From Frankiales bacterium (lineage in GTDB: Bacteria; Actinomycetota; Actinomycetes; Mycobacteriales; SCTD01), in the NCBI GenBank assembly GCA_025965495.1, contig JAOPWW010000343.1, positions 1 through 12,673 of the forward strand: a stretch of DNA of 12,673 nucleotides. Reading direction: 5' to 3'. The position numbers and the translations under genes are program-made. The notes below the pieces were generated by a model. That model saw only the letters and a list, made by a program, of their open reading frames with translations, did no database searches and had not been told where the DNA came from. Shown one piece after another: positions 1 through 7,282 of this stretch (positions are counted from its first letter, which is position 1; each line of letters opens with the position of its first letter).

Positions 1-993
1 CTGGATCGAGAGCCGGTCGGCGCCGTGCTTGGTCCGCACGAAGAACAGCGTGCGGGCCGGACGCGCGGCGATCTCGGCGGCGAGCGCCGGCTTGGCGTCG
101 TGGGTCACGGCCCAGACCTGGTGGTCCATGAGGGCGACCGGGCTGGAGCTGGCGGCGACGGCGTGGACGGCGGGGTCGCGCAGGTACTGGCGCACCAGGC
201 GGTCGACGCCGCGGTCGAGGGTCGCGGAGAAGAGCATCCGCTGGCTGGTCGCGGGCGTGAGGTCGAGCAGCGCCGTCACCGCCGGCAGGAAGCCGAGGTC
301 GGCCATGTGGTCGGCCTCGTCCAGGACGGTGATCTCGATCGCGTCGAGGATGCACTCCCCCTGCTCGATGAGGTCCTGCAGGCGACCGGGGGTGGCGACC
401 ACGAGGTCGACGCCGCGGCGCAGCTGGTCGATCTGGCGACCCATCGACGCGCCGCCGTAGACGGTGGCGAGCTTGAGGTCGATCGGCTGGGCCAGCGGCG
501 CGAGGGCGTCGTGGACCTGCTGGGCGAGCTCGCGGGTCGGGACGAGGACGAGCGCACGGGGGCGGTTCGGCGTGCGGCGCGGACCGGCCAGCAGGCGGGT
601 GATCGCGGGCAGGCCGAAGGCGAGCGTCTTGCCGGAGCCGGTCTGGCCGCGGCCGAGGACGTCGCGGCCGGCGAGGGCGTCGGGGAGCGCGCGGGCCTGG
701 ATGGCGAAGGGCGCCTCCATGCCGCGGCGGGCGAGCAGCGACACGAGCTTGTCGGGCAGGCCGAGCTGGGCGAACGACGGCACCTCGGCGGTGTCGGACT
801 CCGCGGCCTCGGCGGCGGCGTCGAGCGCGAGCTCGAGGTCGCTCTTGACGATGACCTTCGGGGCGGGCGCGCTGCTGCGGGCCCGGCCGCGGGAGGGGCT
901 GCTGCCCTGGCGCCAGCCGCCGGAGCGGGAGCCGCCCGAGGAGGACGACGACGGGCGGGACGAGCTGGAGGAACGGGGGGCGCTGTAGGGCAA
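1..993 (-). CDS. DEAD-box ATP-dependent RNA helicase (RhlE/CsdA-like), N-terminal part, cut by window edge
   Basis: ATP-dependent RNA helicase that probably remodels RNA duplexes in the cytoplasm, as in ribosome assembly, mRNA decay or cold adaptation. Only the first 331 codons are present; the rest of the second RecA domain lies left of the window. Seen in order, numbered from the TTG at 993: a Ser/Arg/Gly-rich disordered head of about 45 residues; Q motif with Gln99; motif I GQTGSGKT with Lys122; motif Ia PTRELAQQ; TPGR (Ib); DEAD at 225-228; SAT at 256-258; and the start of motif IV (TLFFVRTKHGADRL). No in-frame ATG precedes the Q motif. I chose TTG 993 because AGGA sits a few bases upstream. 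The frame stays open further upstream, reaching an ATG at 1230, but that stretch does not look like helicase. Family assignment is firm; the start and exact subfamily are not. Confidence 0.93.
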   Translation of the reverse strand, partial: MPYSAPRSSSSSRPSSSSSGGSRSGGWRQGSSPSRGRARSSAPAPKVIVKSDLELALDAAAEAAESDTAEVPSFAQLGLPDKLVSLLARRGMEAPFAIQARALPDALAGRDVLGRGQTGSGKTLAFGLPAITRLLAGPRRTPNRPRALVLVPTRELAQQVHDALAPLAQPIDLKLATVYGGASMGRQIDQLRRGVDLVVATPGRLQDLIEQGECILDAIEITVLDEADHMADLGFLPAVTALLDLTPATSQRMLFSATLDRGVDRLVRQYLRDPAVHAVAASSSPVALMDHQVWAVTHDAKPALAAEIAARPARTLFFVRTKHGADRLSIQ

Positions 994-1112
994 GAGAGTC
1001 CTGTTCAGGGTGGGTCTGGGGCCGCTGTCGCCGCGGTGAGGCGGACAGTGCTGCGACGCGGACCGGACCAGGATGACCCTGTGAACATGGACGACGACAC
1101 ACGAGCGACCTC

Positions 1113-1129
1113 GCGGACGGCTCGTCCGC
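1113..1129 (-). promoter_or_regulatory. Hairpin in the putative helicase leader RNA
   Basis: GCGGACG and CGTCCGC form a perfect 7-bp stem around a 3-nt loop. On the minus strand the hairpin would lie in the 5' untranslated region of the helicase, about 120 nt before the TTG start. There is no U-tract, so it is not an evident terminator. A structured leader would fit a cold-inducible helicase, but that role is inference. Confidence 0.35.
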
Positions 1130-1152
1130 AGGAGGTGAGGGCGCGGTGGCGT

Positions 1153-1166
1153 CCTCTGTACAGAGG
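1153..1166. promoter_or_regulatory. 14-bp perfect palindrome, possible operator
   Basis: CCTCTGTACAGAGG is its own reverse complement over all 14 bases. It lies just downstream of a minus-strand -10-like hexamer (TAGGTT, 1170-1175), so it would span the predicted transcription start of the helicase gene. This position suits a repressor site or a 5'-end hairpin. No regulator can be named. Confidence 0.4.
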
Positions 1167-1169
1167 CTG

Positions 1170-1175
1170 AACCTA
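1170..1175 (-). promoter_or_regulatory. Candidate -10 element for the helicase gene
   Basis: TAGGTT on the minus strand matches the TANNNT pattern of actinobacterial sigma-70-type promoters. Transcription would start near 1163 and give a leader of about 170 nt before the TTG start. No convincing -35 element is visible, so the call is tentative. Confidence 0.3.
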
Positions 1176-1191
1176 CCGGGCGGGACCGCGA

Positions 1192-1221
1192 TTCCCGCTG
1201 TGCCGTGCGTCTCCCTAGTCT
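1192..1221 (+). promoter_or_regulatory. Candidate pepN promoter giving a leaderless mRNA
   Basis: TAGTCT (1216-1221) ends 7 nt before the pepN ATG at 1229, with a weak TTCCCG (1192-1197) as a possible -35 element 18 bp upstream. The predicted transcription start falls on or next to the A of ATG. No Shine-Dalgarno sequence precedes the ATG, which agrees with leaderless initiation, common in actinomycetes. Confidence 0.5.
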
Positions 1222-1228
1222 CGGGTCC

Positions 1229-3649
1229 ATGACGAGCCTCAGCCAGGTCGAAGCAGCCGAGCGCGCGGGCCTGCTCGCCGTCGAGCGGTACGACGTCGAG
1301 CTCGACCTCACGGGCCTGCCGGACGGCCCCGAGGTGCGGGTCGTCTCGACCGTCCGCTTCTCCTGCCGGACGCCGGGGGCGTCGTCGTTCGTCGAGTGCG
1401 CGGCACGGGTCGTGCGCGCGACCCTCGACGGCCGCGACCTGCCCGCCGCCGTCGACGGGCGGATCGCACTGGCGGACCTGCCGGCGTCGGGCGTGCTGGT
1501 GGTGGAGTCCGTGCAGGCCGACACCGCCGAGGGCGAGGGCGTGCACCGCGCGGTCGACCCCTCCGACGGCGAGGTCTACCTGTGGACCTCCTTCGAGCCC
1601 GACGAGGCGCACCACGTCTACGCCTGCTTCGACCAGCCCGACCTCAAGGCGCCGCACGCCTTCACCGTCACGGCGCCGGCGCACTGGACCGTGCTGAGCA
1701 ACAGCGGTGACGCCGTCGTCACCGACGTCGACGGCGGCCGGCGCTGGGTCTTCCCCGACACCCCGCCGCTGTCCACCTACAACGTCGTCGTCGACGCCGG
1801 GCCGTTCCACGAGGTCCGGCGCGAGGCCGGCGGGCACGACCTCGGCCTCTACGCGCGCCGGTCGCTCGCCGCCGTGCTCGAGCGCGACGCCGACGAGCTG
1901 TTCCTGCTCACCGAGCAGGGCCTCGGCTTCTTCGGGCGCACCTTCGCGATGCCGTTCCCGCAGCGGCGCTACGACCAGGTGTTCGTCCCGGAGATGGGCG
2001 GGGCGATGGAGAACTACGGCTGCGTCACCTGGTCCGACGACTTCCTGCGCCGCACGACGCCGAGCCCGGCCGAGCGGGAGCTGCTGGCCCGGGTGCTGCT
2101 GCACGAGATGGCCCACATGTGGTTCGGCAACATCGTCACGATGCGCTGGTGGGACGACCTGTGGCTGAACGAGGCGTTCGCCGAGTTCGCCGCGCACTGG
2201 GCCGCCGAGCGGGCGACGTCCTACACCGACGTCTGGGCCAGCCACCTCGCCGGCGAGGAGCTGCGCGCCTACCTCGCCGACGCCGGACCGACGTCGCACC
2301 CGATCCGCCAGCCGATCCCCACGGTGGCCGAGGCCGCCTCGATCTTCGACGCGATCACCTACCCCAAGGGCGCGAGCGTCCTGCACCAGCTGATGACCTA
2401 CGTCGGCGAGGAGCGGTTCGCCGAGGGCATGGCGTCCTACTTCCGGAAGCACGCCTGGACGAACACGACCCTGCAGGACCTCGTCGACGTCCAGGCCGCC
2501 GTGAGCGGCCGCGACCTCGACGCCTGGCAGGCCACCTGGCTGGAGCGGGCCGGCACCGACCGGCTCGGCCTGGTCCAGGACGACGCCGGCCTGGTGCTGA
2601 CGGCGCGCGGCGCGGGCGGGCCGCCGCGGCCGCACGTGCTCGCCGTCGGGGCGTACGCGCGGGGCCCGGAGGGGCTGGTGCGCACCGGCCGCGCGCTGGT
2701 CGAGGTGCAGGGCGAGCGCACCCCCGTCGACCTCCCGCCCGGCGCCGACCTCTACCTGGTCAACGACGACGACCTCACCTTCGCCGGCTCCCGCACCGAC
2801 GACCCCGCCGGTCTGCTCGCCTCCGCGGCGCTGCTGCCCACCCCGCTGGCCCGCGGGGTCGCCGTCGCCACCGTCTGGGACATGCTCGTGTCCGGCGAGG
2901 CCCGGGCGGCCGACGTCGTCGCGTGCCTGACCCGCGTGCTGCTCGCGGAGACCGCGTCGTCGGTCGTCGAGCCCTACCTCTCACTGGCCCTGGACGCCGC
3001 CGAGCTGTGGTCCCCCGCCTCCGACCGGCCCGCGCTGCTGGCCCAGGTCGCGGACGCGTGCCGACGGCTCGCCGAGGTCCCCGAGCGCCGGCAGGCCGCC
3101 CTGCGCACGCTCGCCCGTACGGCCCCGCTGGCGGACCTCCGCGCGCTCCCCGGCGACGACGTCGACCTGCAGTGGCGCGTGCTGGTGCGCGCGGCCGAGC
3201 TGGGCGAGGACACGGCCGCCGAGGTCGCCGCCCTGCTGCAGCGCGACCCGGACCCGGACGCGGAGGTGCGCGCGACGGTCGTGCGGGCCGCCGCCCCGAC
3301 GGCGCAGGCCAAGGAGCAGGCCTGGCAGGCCGTCGTCGGGCGGACCGTGCCGGTGTCGAACGTCGGCGCGGTCACCACCGCCTTCTGGCGGCCCGGCCAG
3401 GAGGCGCTGCTCGCCCCCTACGCCGACCGCTACCTGGAGCTGCTGCCCGACCTCGACCGCGGCGGGATGATCCCGGCGATGGTGTTCACCAACCGGCTGT
3501 TCCCCGTGCACGGCGCCCCGCCGGGCTTCGCCGACCGGGTCGAGGCAGCGGTGGCGGCGGCGCCGCCGGTCGTGGCGAAGAACGCCCGGGAGAAGGCCGA
3601 CCTGCTGCGCCGGGTCGAGCGCTCGCGCGGACTGCTCGCGGCGGAGTAG
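1229..3649 (+). CDS. pepN: Aminopeptidase N (M1 family zinc metallopeptidase)
   Basis: Cytoplasmic zinc aminopeptidase that removes N-terminal residues from peptides, serving protein turnover and peptide use. At 806 residues it is close to the usual size of actinobacterial PepN. Visible: an N-terminal beta-rich domain; the GAMEN substrate-binding motif at 258-262; the zinc site HEMAH with His292, Glu293 and His296, and the third ligand Glu315 in the NEAF motif; and Tyr378 in ITYPKGA, equivalent to the transition-state tyrosine of the family. The C-terminal half has the alanine-rich helical ERAP1-like character. No signal peptide is seen. A GTG at 1205 would add eight residues, but the -10-like TAGTCT lies between it and the ATG at 1229, so I prefer the ATG and a leaderless transcript. 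It is transcribed away from the helicase and has no partner on its own strand. All catalytic residues are present. Confidence 0.96.
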   Translation: MTSLSQVEAAERAGLLAVERYDVELDLTGLPDGPEVRVVSTVRFSCRTPGASSFVECAARVVRATLDGRDLPAAVDGRIALADLPASGVLVVESVQADTAEGEGVHRAVDPSDGEVYLWTSFEPDEAHHVYACFDQPDLKAPHAFTVTAPAHWTVLSNSGDAVVTDVDGGRRWVFPDTPPLSTYNVVVDAGPFHEVRREAGGHDLGLYARRSLAAVLERDADELFLLTEQGLGFFGRTFAMPFPQRRYDQVFVPEMGGAMENYGCVTWSDDFLRRTTPSPAERELLARVLLHEMAHMWFGNIVTMRWWDDLWLNEAFAEFAAHWAAERATSYTDVWASHLAGEELRAYLADAGPTSHPIRQPIPTVAEAASIFDAITYPKGASVLHQLMTYVGEERFAEGMASYFRKHAWTNTTLQDLVDVQAAVSGRDLDAWQATWLERAGTDRLGLVQDDAGLVLTARGAGGPPRPHVLAVGAYARGPEGLVRTGRALVEVQGERTPVDLPPGADLYLVNDDDLTFAGSRTDDPAGLLASAALLPTPLARGVAVATVWDMLVSGEARAADVVACLTRVLLAETASSVVEPYLSLALDAAELWSPASDRPALLAQVADACRRLAEVPERRQAALRTLARTAPLADLRALPGDDVDLQWRVLVRAAELGEDTAAEVAALLQRDPDPDAEVRATVVRAAAPTAQAKEQAWQAVVGRTVPVSNVGAVTTAFWRPGQEALLAPYADRYLELLPDLDRGGMIPAMVFTNRLFPVHGAPPGFADRVEAAVAAAPPVVAKNAREKADLLRRVERSRGLLAAE

Positions 3650-3766
3650 CCGGCGGGGCGGTGCTGAGTTCCGCGGCCCGCGTAAGGCGGCCTGCGGTCA
3701 GGGTCAGGCGGCGGCGGCCCCGGGTGCGACGGTCAGGCGGTCGGCGGTCGGCGTCTTGTCGCGGGC
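3650..3766. other. Convergent intergenic gap with hairpin and short direct repeats
   Basis: This 117-bp gap lies between pepN and the MFS gene, which run toward each other. CCGCGGCC (3671-3678) can pair with GGCC-T-GCGG (3689-3697), an 8-bp stem with one bulge and a 10-nt loop. It might serve as a bidirectional terminator, although no U-tract follows. The 10-mer GGTCAGGCGG occurs at 3702-3711 and again at 3731-3740, and a partial GGTCAGG copy starts at 3696. Confidence 0.35.
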
Positions 3767-4969
3767 TCAGGCGTCCGGCTCGAGGTGCCGGCCGGCGACC
3801 AGCAGCCCGACGGCGGCGAGGGCGCCGAGGGCTCCGGCGACCACCAGGGGCACCTGACCGGTCCCGTGCCAGGCGGCGCCGGCCCAGAGCCCGGCGACGA
3901 GCACCCCGCCGCCGGTGACGGCCTGGGACAGCCCCTGCGCGCCGCCCTGGAGCTCCGCCGGCGCGAGGCTCGCGACCCATGCCTTGCCGACGCCGTCCGT
4001 GCAGGCCGCGAACCCGCCGTACAGGGGCAGCAGGACGAACGCGAGCGCGGGGGTGCTGGTCAGCCCGAGCCCGACGAAGCCGACCGCGAAGAACACCAGG
4101 CCGGCGGCGTAGACGCGGTGGCGGGGCCAGCGGTCCGACAGCGCGCCCGCCGGGTAGGCCGCGGCGGCGTAGACGGCGTTGTAGACGACGTACGCGGCGA
4201 GCACGCCGGCGGTCGACAGCCCGAGGTCGTGGGCGCGCAGCAGCAGCAGCGCGTCCGGGACGTTCACCAGGCTGAGCAGGCCCAGGACGACGACGAGCCG
4301 CCGCAGCCGCGGCGGGAGCACGCCGGGGTCGGCGATGCGCGGGCGCCGGGCGCCCACCAGCGGGGGCCTCGGGTCCTCGCGGACCGCCGCGACGAGCGCC
4401 ACCGACAGGACCGCCGGGACGACCGCCACGAGCAGCAGCGGCCGCAGGCGGTGGTCGAGCAGCTCGAACAGGCCCAGGCCGACGGCCGGCCCGACCACGG
4501 CACCCAGGGTGTCGGCCGCACGGTGGAAGCCGAAGACGCGGCCCCGGGCCGCCGGGTTTGCGCCGACCATGAGCAGCGCGTCGCGCGGTGCGCCCCGCAC
4601 GCCCTTGCCGACCCGGTCGACGCCGCGCCCGGCCAGCACGACCGGCCAGGCCCCCGCCACGGCGACGAGCACCTTGCCGACGGCCGCCAGCCCGTAGCCG
4701 AGGGCGATCAGGCGCTTGCGGGGGTAGCGGTCCGACAGCCGCCCCGCCAGCAGCTTCGTGAGCGCGGCGACGCCCTCCGCGACGCCCTCGACCAGCCCGA
4801 CGACGGCCGCCGGGGCGCCGAGCGTCACGGTCAGGAAGATCGGCAGGACCGGGTAGAGCATCTCGCTGGCCGCGTCCTGCAGCAGGGACACCCCGGCCAG
4901 CGTGCGCAGGTTCGGGGTCAGCCAGGCTCGGCCCGCGGGCGGAGGTGCGGTGTCTGCGGTCGGCGGCAC
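3767..4969 (-). CDS. MFS transporter (probable 12-helix exporter)
   Basis: Integral membrane transporter of the major facilitator superfamily, 400 residues with alternating hydrophobic segments consistent with 12 helices. Motif A occurs in both halves: GRLSDRYPRKR near residues 76-86, and a diverged copy, ALSDRWPRHR, in the C-terminal half. A conserved basic stretch, DRVGKGVRGAPRDAL (118-132), is typical of a group of bacterial MFS permeases of unknown substrate. Polar residues in the first helix (QDAASEMLYP) also fit that group. The start is GTG 4969; the nearby ATG at 4977 is out of frame. There is no strong ribosome binding site, and a CACGAT hexamer (4976-4981) lies 6 nt before the GTG, so the message may be leaderless. 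hemW lies 102 nt upstream on the same strand, so readthrough is possible. The substrate cannot be told; drug or metabolite efflux is the usual guess. Confidence 0.88.
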   Translation of the reverse strand: MPPTADTAPPPAGRAWLTPNLRTLAGVSLLQDAASEMLYPVLPIFLTVTLGAPAAVVGLVEGVAEGVAALTKLLAGRLSDRYPRKRLIALGYGLAAVGKVLVAVAGAWPVVLAGRGVDRVGKGVRGAPRDALLMVGANPAARGRVFGFHRAADTLGAVVGPAVGLGLFELLDHRLRPLLLVAVVPAVLSVALVAAVREDPRPPLVGARRPRIADPGVLPPRLRRLVVVLGLLSLVNVPDALLLLRAHDLGLSTAGVLAAYVVYNAVYAAAAYPAGALSDRWPRHRVYAAGLVFFAVGFVGLGLTSTPALAFVLLPLYGGFAACTDGVGKAWVASLAPAELQGGAQGLSQAVTGGGVLVAGLWAGAAWHGTGQVPLVVAGALGALAAVGLLVAGRHLEPDA

Positions 4970-5071
4970 CCGCCCATCGTGCCGCGCCGCGGTCCGTCGT
5001 CCGGGCAGGCGTCCCGGAGGCGGTCTTGGGCCCGGTCCGGGTGTCGGTCCAGCGCCCCCGTCATCCCGCCG

Positions 5072-6256
5072 TCAGTCGACGAGGTCGCGCACGACGGCGT
5101 CGGCGAGCAGGCGGCCGCGCAGGGTCAGCCGGGCGCGGCCGTCCTCGAGCTCGAGCAGGCCGTCGGCGGCGTGCCGGTGGGCGGCGGCGAGCCCCTCGGG
5201 CCGCAGGACGCTGAGCGGCAGGCCCTCGCGCAGGCGGAGCTCCAGCAGGACGCGCTCGACCCGGCGGTCGTCGTCGGTCAAGACCTCCCGGCCGGCGGCC
5301 GGCGACCGGCCCTGGCCGAGGGCGGCGGCGTAGGGCGCGGGGTGCTTGCCGTTCCACCAGCGGACGCCGCCGACATGGCTGTGGGCGCCTGGGCCGATCC
5401 CCCACCAGTCGTCGCCGCGCCAGTAGGCGAGGTTGTGGCGGCAGGGCTCGCCCCAGTTGCTCACCTCGTACCAGGGGAGCCGCCCCCCGAGGGACTGCTC
5501 GGCCATGAGGTAGCGGTCGGCGAGGGCGTCGTCGTCGGGGGCGGGGAGCTCGCCGCGGGCGACCTGGCGGCCCAGCCGCGTGCCCTCCTCGACGATCAGC
5601 GCGTAGGCGCTCACGTGGGTGGGGCCGGCCTGGGCGACGGCGTCGAGAGAGGTCTGCCAGTCGCCGTCGGACTCCCCCGGCGCGCCGTAGATCAGGTCGA
5701 GGCTCACCTGGCCGAAGCCGGCGTCGTAGGCCTCGCGCACCGCCTGCTGGGGACGGCCCGGCGTGTGGGTGCGGTCGAGGGTCGCGAGCACGTGGGGCAC
5801 GGCCGACTGCATCCCGAAGGAGACCCGGGTGAAGCCGCCCGCCCGCAGGACGGCCAGCGACTCGGGCGTGACGCTGTCCGGGTTGGCCTCGGTCGTGACC
5901 TCGGCGCCGGCGGCCAGGCCGAACTCCTGCCGGACGGCGTCGAGCACCCGCACGAGGTCCTCGCTCGGCAGGAGCGTCGGGGTGCCGCCGCCGACGAAGA
6001 CGGTCTGCACGGGCAGGTCGACGTCGCCCAGCACCCGCCGGGCCAGCCGGACCTCGGCGACCGCCGCGTCCGCGTAGCTGCCCTGCAGGCCGCCGAGGTC
6101 GGTGTAGGTGTTGAAGTCGCAGTAGCCGCAACGGGTCAGGCAGAAGGGGACGTGCAGGTAGAGCGAGAACGGCCGCGCGCCGAGGTGCTCCAGCGCCTGC
6201 GCGGGCAGCGCCCCCGACGCCGGCACGGGCTCACCGAGGGGGAGGGGTCCGGCCAC
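5072..6256 (-). CDS. hemW: Heme chaperone HemW (radical SAM protein)
   Basis: Radical-SAM family protein that binds heme and is thought to deliver it to target hemoproteins; it was long annotated as oxygen-independent coproporphyrinogen III oxidase. The 394-residue length is normal for HemW. The [4Fe-4S] motif is CLTRCGYC with Cys39, Cys43 and Cys46, followed by Asp-Phe. The fourth cysteine found next to this motif in true HemN is absent, which supports HemW. Also visible are GGGTP (89-93), the segment TTEANPDSV, RVSFGMQS, and LDLIYGAPGES. The open frame extends upstream to a GTG at 6334 that overlaps the divergent ABC gene. I chose GTG 6256 because family members begin a short way before the GEPVP segment, and because GGAGGG and a -10-like GACACT (6263-6268) lie just ahead of it. 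In many actinomycetes hemW lies near lepA; here they are on one strand but about 6 kb apart. Confidence 0.94.
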   Translation of the reverse strand: MAGPLPLGEPVPASGALPAQALEHLGARPFSLYLHVPFCLTRCGYCDFNTYTDLGGLQGSYADAAVAEVRLARRVLGDVDLPVQTVFVGGGTPTLLPSEDLVRVLDAVRQEFGLAAGAEVTTEANPDSVTPESLAVLRAGGFTRVSFGMQSAVPHVLATLDRTHTPGRPQQAVREAYDAGFGQVSLDLIYGAPGESDGDWQTSLDAVAQAGPTHVSAYALIVEEGTRLGRQVARGELPAPDDDALADRYLMAEQSLGGRLPWYEVSNWGEPCRHNLAYWRGDDWWGIGPGAHSHVGGVRWWNGKHPAPYAAALGQGRSPAAGREVLTDDDRRVERVLLELRLREGLPLSVLRPEGLAAAHRHAADGLLELEDGRARLTLRGRLLADAVVRDLVD

Positions 6257-6325
6257 CCCTCCAGTGTCAGGGGTGCGGCGGGAAAGGTGTCGCGTCCTGT
6301 CGGACCCTGCCCCTACGGTGCGGTC
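6257..6325. promoter_or_regulatory. Divergent promoter region between hemW and the ABC exporter
   Basis: These 69 bp carry -10-like hexamers facing both ways. GACACT on the minus strand (6263-6268) lies 6 nt before the hemW GTG, and TACGGT on the plus strand (6314-6319) lies 6 nt before the ABC ATG at 6326. Neither start has a well-spaced Shine-Dalgarno sequence, so both transcripts may be leaderless. The two promoters would be close enough to influence one another. Confidence 0.45.
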
Positions 6326-7282
6326 ATGGAGCACGCGGTCGAGGTCGAGGACCTGGTCAAGACCTACGGGAGCACGCGCGCACTCGACGGCGTCACCCTA
6401 CAGGTCCCGGAGGGCCGGGTGCTCGGCCTGCTGGGGCCCAACGGCGCCGGCAAGACGACGACGGTGCGCGTGCTCACCACGCTGCTGCGGCCCGACAGCG
6501 GCCGGGCGACGGTCCTCGGGATCGACGTCCTGAAGGACCCGGACCGGCTGCGGCGGGTGATCGGCGTGGCCGGGCAGTACGCCGCCGTCGACGAGCTGCT
6601 GACCGGCCGGGAGAACCTCGTGCTGGTCGGCCGGCTCTACCACCTGCCCAGGGCCGAGATCACCCGTCGCGCCGACGAGCTGCTCGAGCGGTTCGAGCTG
6701 ACCGAGGCCGCCTCGCGCGTCGTCGGCGGCTACTCCGGCGGCATGCGGCGGCGCCTCGACCTCGCGGCCTCCCTGGTGAACCGCCCCCGCGTGCTGTTCC
6801 TGGACGAGCCGACCACGGGCCTGGACCCGCGCAGCCGGCTGCGGCTCTGGGAGGTCATCGAGGACCTCGTGCGCGACGGGACCACCCTGCTGCTCACGAC
6901 GCAGTACCTCGAGGAGGCCGACCGCCTCGCCGACCGGATCGCCGTCATCGACACCGGCAAGGTGATCGCCGAGGGCACCAGCGACGAGCTCAAGGACAAG
7001 GTCGGTGGCTCGGTCGTCGTCGTCCGCCCGGCCGACCCTGCCGACGGGGAGCGGGCGATGGTCGCGCTCCAGGCCGTCGGCGACCCGGTCCGCGGCACGG
7101 GCGGGGACCTCACGATGCAGGCCACCACCGGAGTCGCCCTGGTCACCGAGGCGGCCCGGGTGCTCGAGGAGGCCGGGGTCGCGATCAGCGAGCTGGCCCT
7201 GCGCCGCCCCACGCTCGACGACGTGTTCCTGACCCTGACCGGCCACGGCGCCGAGCAGGCCGCTGCCGAGGAGACCGCATGA
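6326..7282 (+). CDS. ABC exporter ATP-binding protein (DrrA-like)
   Basis: ATPase subunit of an ABC-2 type exporter, 318 residues, acting at the inner face of the membrane with the next gene product. Visible: Walker A GPNGAGKTT (37-45, Lys43), Q-loop Gln84, signature YSGGM (136-140), Walker B ending in Asp160-Glu161, D-loop GLDPR (165-169), and TTQYLEEAD where the switch histidine is replaced by Gln193. That substitution and the C-terminal domain ending RRPTLDDVFLTLTG are features of the daunorubicin-resistance (DrrA) group. The frame is open upstream, but residues before the ATG at 6326 have no ABC character. No ribosome binding site is visible; a TACGGT hexamer 6 nt upstream suggests a leaderless message. 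The stop overlaps the permease start (ATGA), so the two are translationally coupled. The substrate is unknown; drug, lipid or polyketide export are all possible. Confidence 0.94.
   Translation: MEHAVEVEDLVKTYGSTRALDGVTLQVPEGRVLGLLGPNGAGKTTTVRVLTTLLRPDSGRATVLGIDVLKDPDRLRRVIGVAGQYAAVDELLTGRENLVLVGRLYHLPRAEITRRADELLERFELTEAASRVVGGYSGGMRRRLDLAASLVNRPRVLFLDEPTTGLDPRSRLRLWEVIEDLVRDGTTLLLTTQYLEEADRLADRIAVIDTGKVIAEGTSDELKDKVGGSVVVVRPADPADGERAMVALQAVGDPVRGTGGDLTMQATTGVALVTEAARVLEEAGVAISELALRRPTLDDVFLTLTGHGAEQAAAEETA

Larger units (their letters stand above)
994..1228. other. Divergent intergenic region between helicase and pepN
   Basis: This 235-bp region separates two divergent genes. It holds a 14-bp perfect palindrome (1153-1166), a hairpin-forming inverted repeat (1113-1129) and candidate promoters for both genes. 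A 27-codon ATG frame on the plus strand (1087-1170) and another of similar size on the minus strand are present, but neither has a clear ribosome binding site or recognisable content. I do not call them genes. Confidence 0.6.

Noticed and set aside
25..1170. A 381-codon plus-strand frame opposite the helicase
   Set aside because: The minus strand carries all DEAD-box motifs in order, and the plus-strand frame is compositionally biased shadow sequence.
1087..1170. A 27-codon plus-strand ORF in the helicase-pepN gap
   Set aside because: No good ribosome binding site, no recognisable content, and it spans both inverted repeats, so a regulatory reading is more likely.
3671..3697. Intrinsic terminator between pepN and the first MFS gene
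   Set aside because: The stem is plausible but has a bulge and no U-tract on either strand, so it is noted only as a possible hairpin.
2119..3918. A 599-codon plus-strand frame overlapping pepN in another frame
   Set aside because: Arg/Pro/Gly-rich product without family features; pepN explains the region.
6257..6334. N-terminal extension of hemW to the GTG at 6334
   Set aside because: It would overlap the start of the divergent ABC gene, and the extra residues do not resemble the HemW N-terminus.
7191..7246. Loss of the switch histidine in the ABC ATPase as evidence of an inactive enzyme
   Set aside because: The replacement by glutamine (residue 193, around 6902-6904) fits the DrrA-type group, and all other catalytic motifs are intact.
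3785..7282. A single plus-strand open frame of 1165 codons running antisense to the first MFS gene and hemW and into the ABC ATPase
   Set aside because: Only the last 318 codons have protein-family character. The rest is Arg/Gly/Gln-rich translation of the antisense strand of two well-identified genes, a common artefact of very GC-rich DNA where stop codons are rare.
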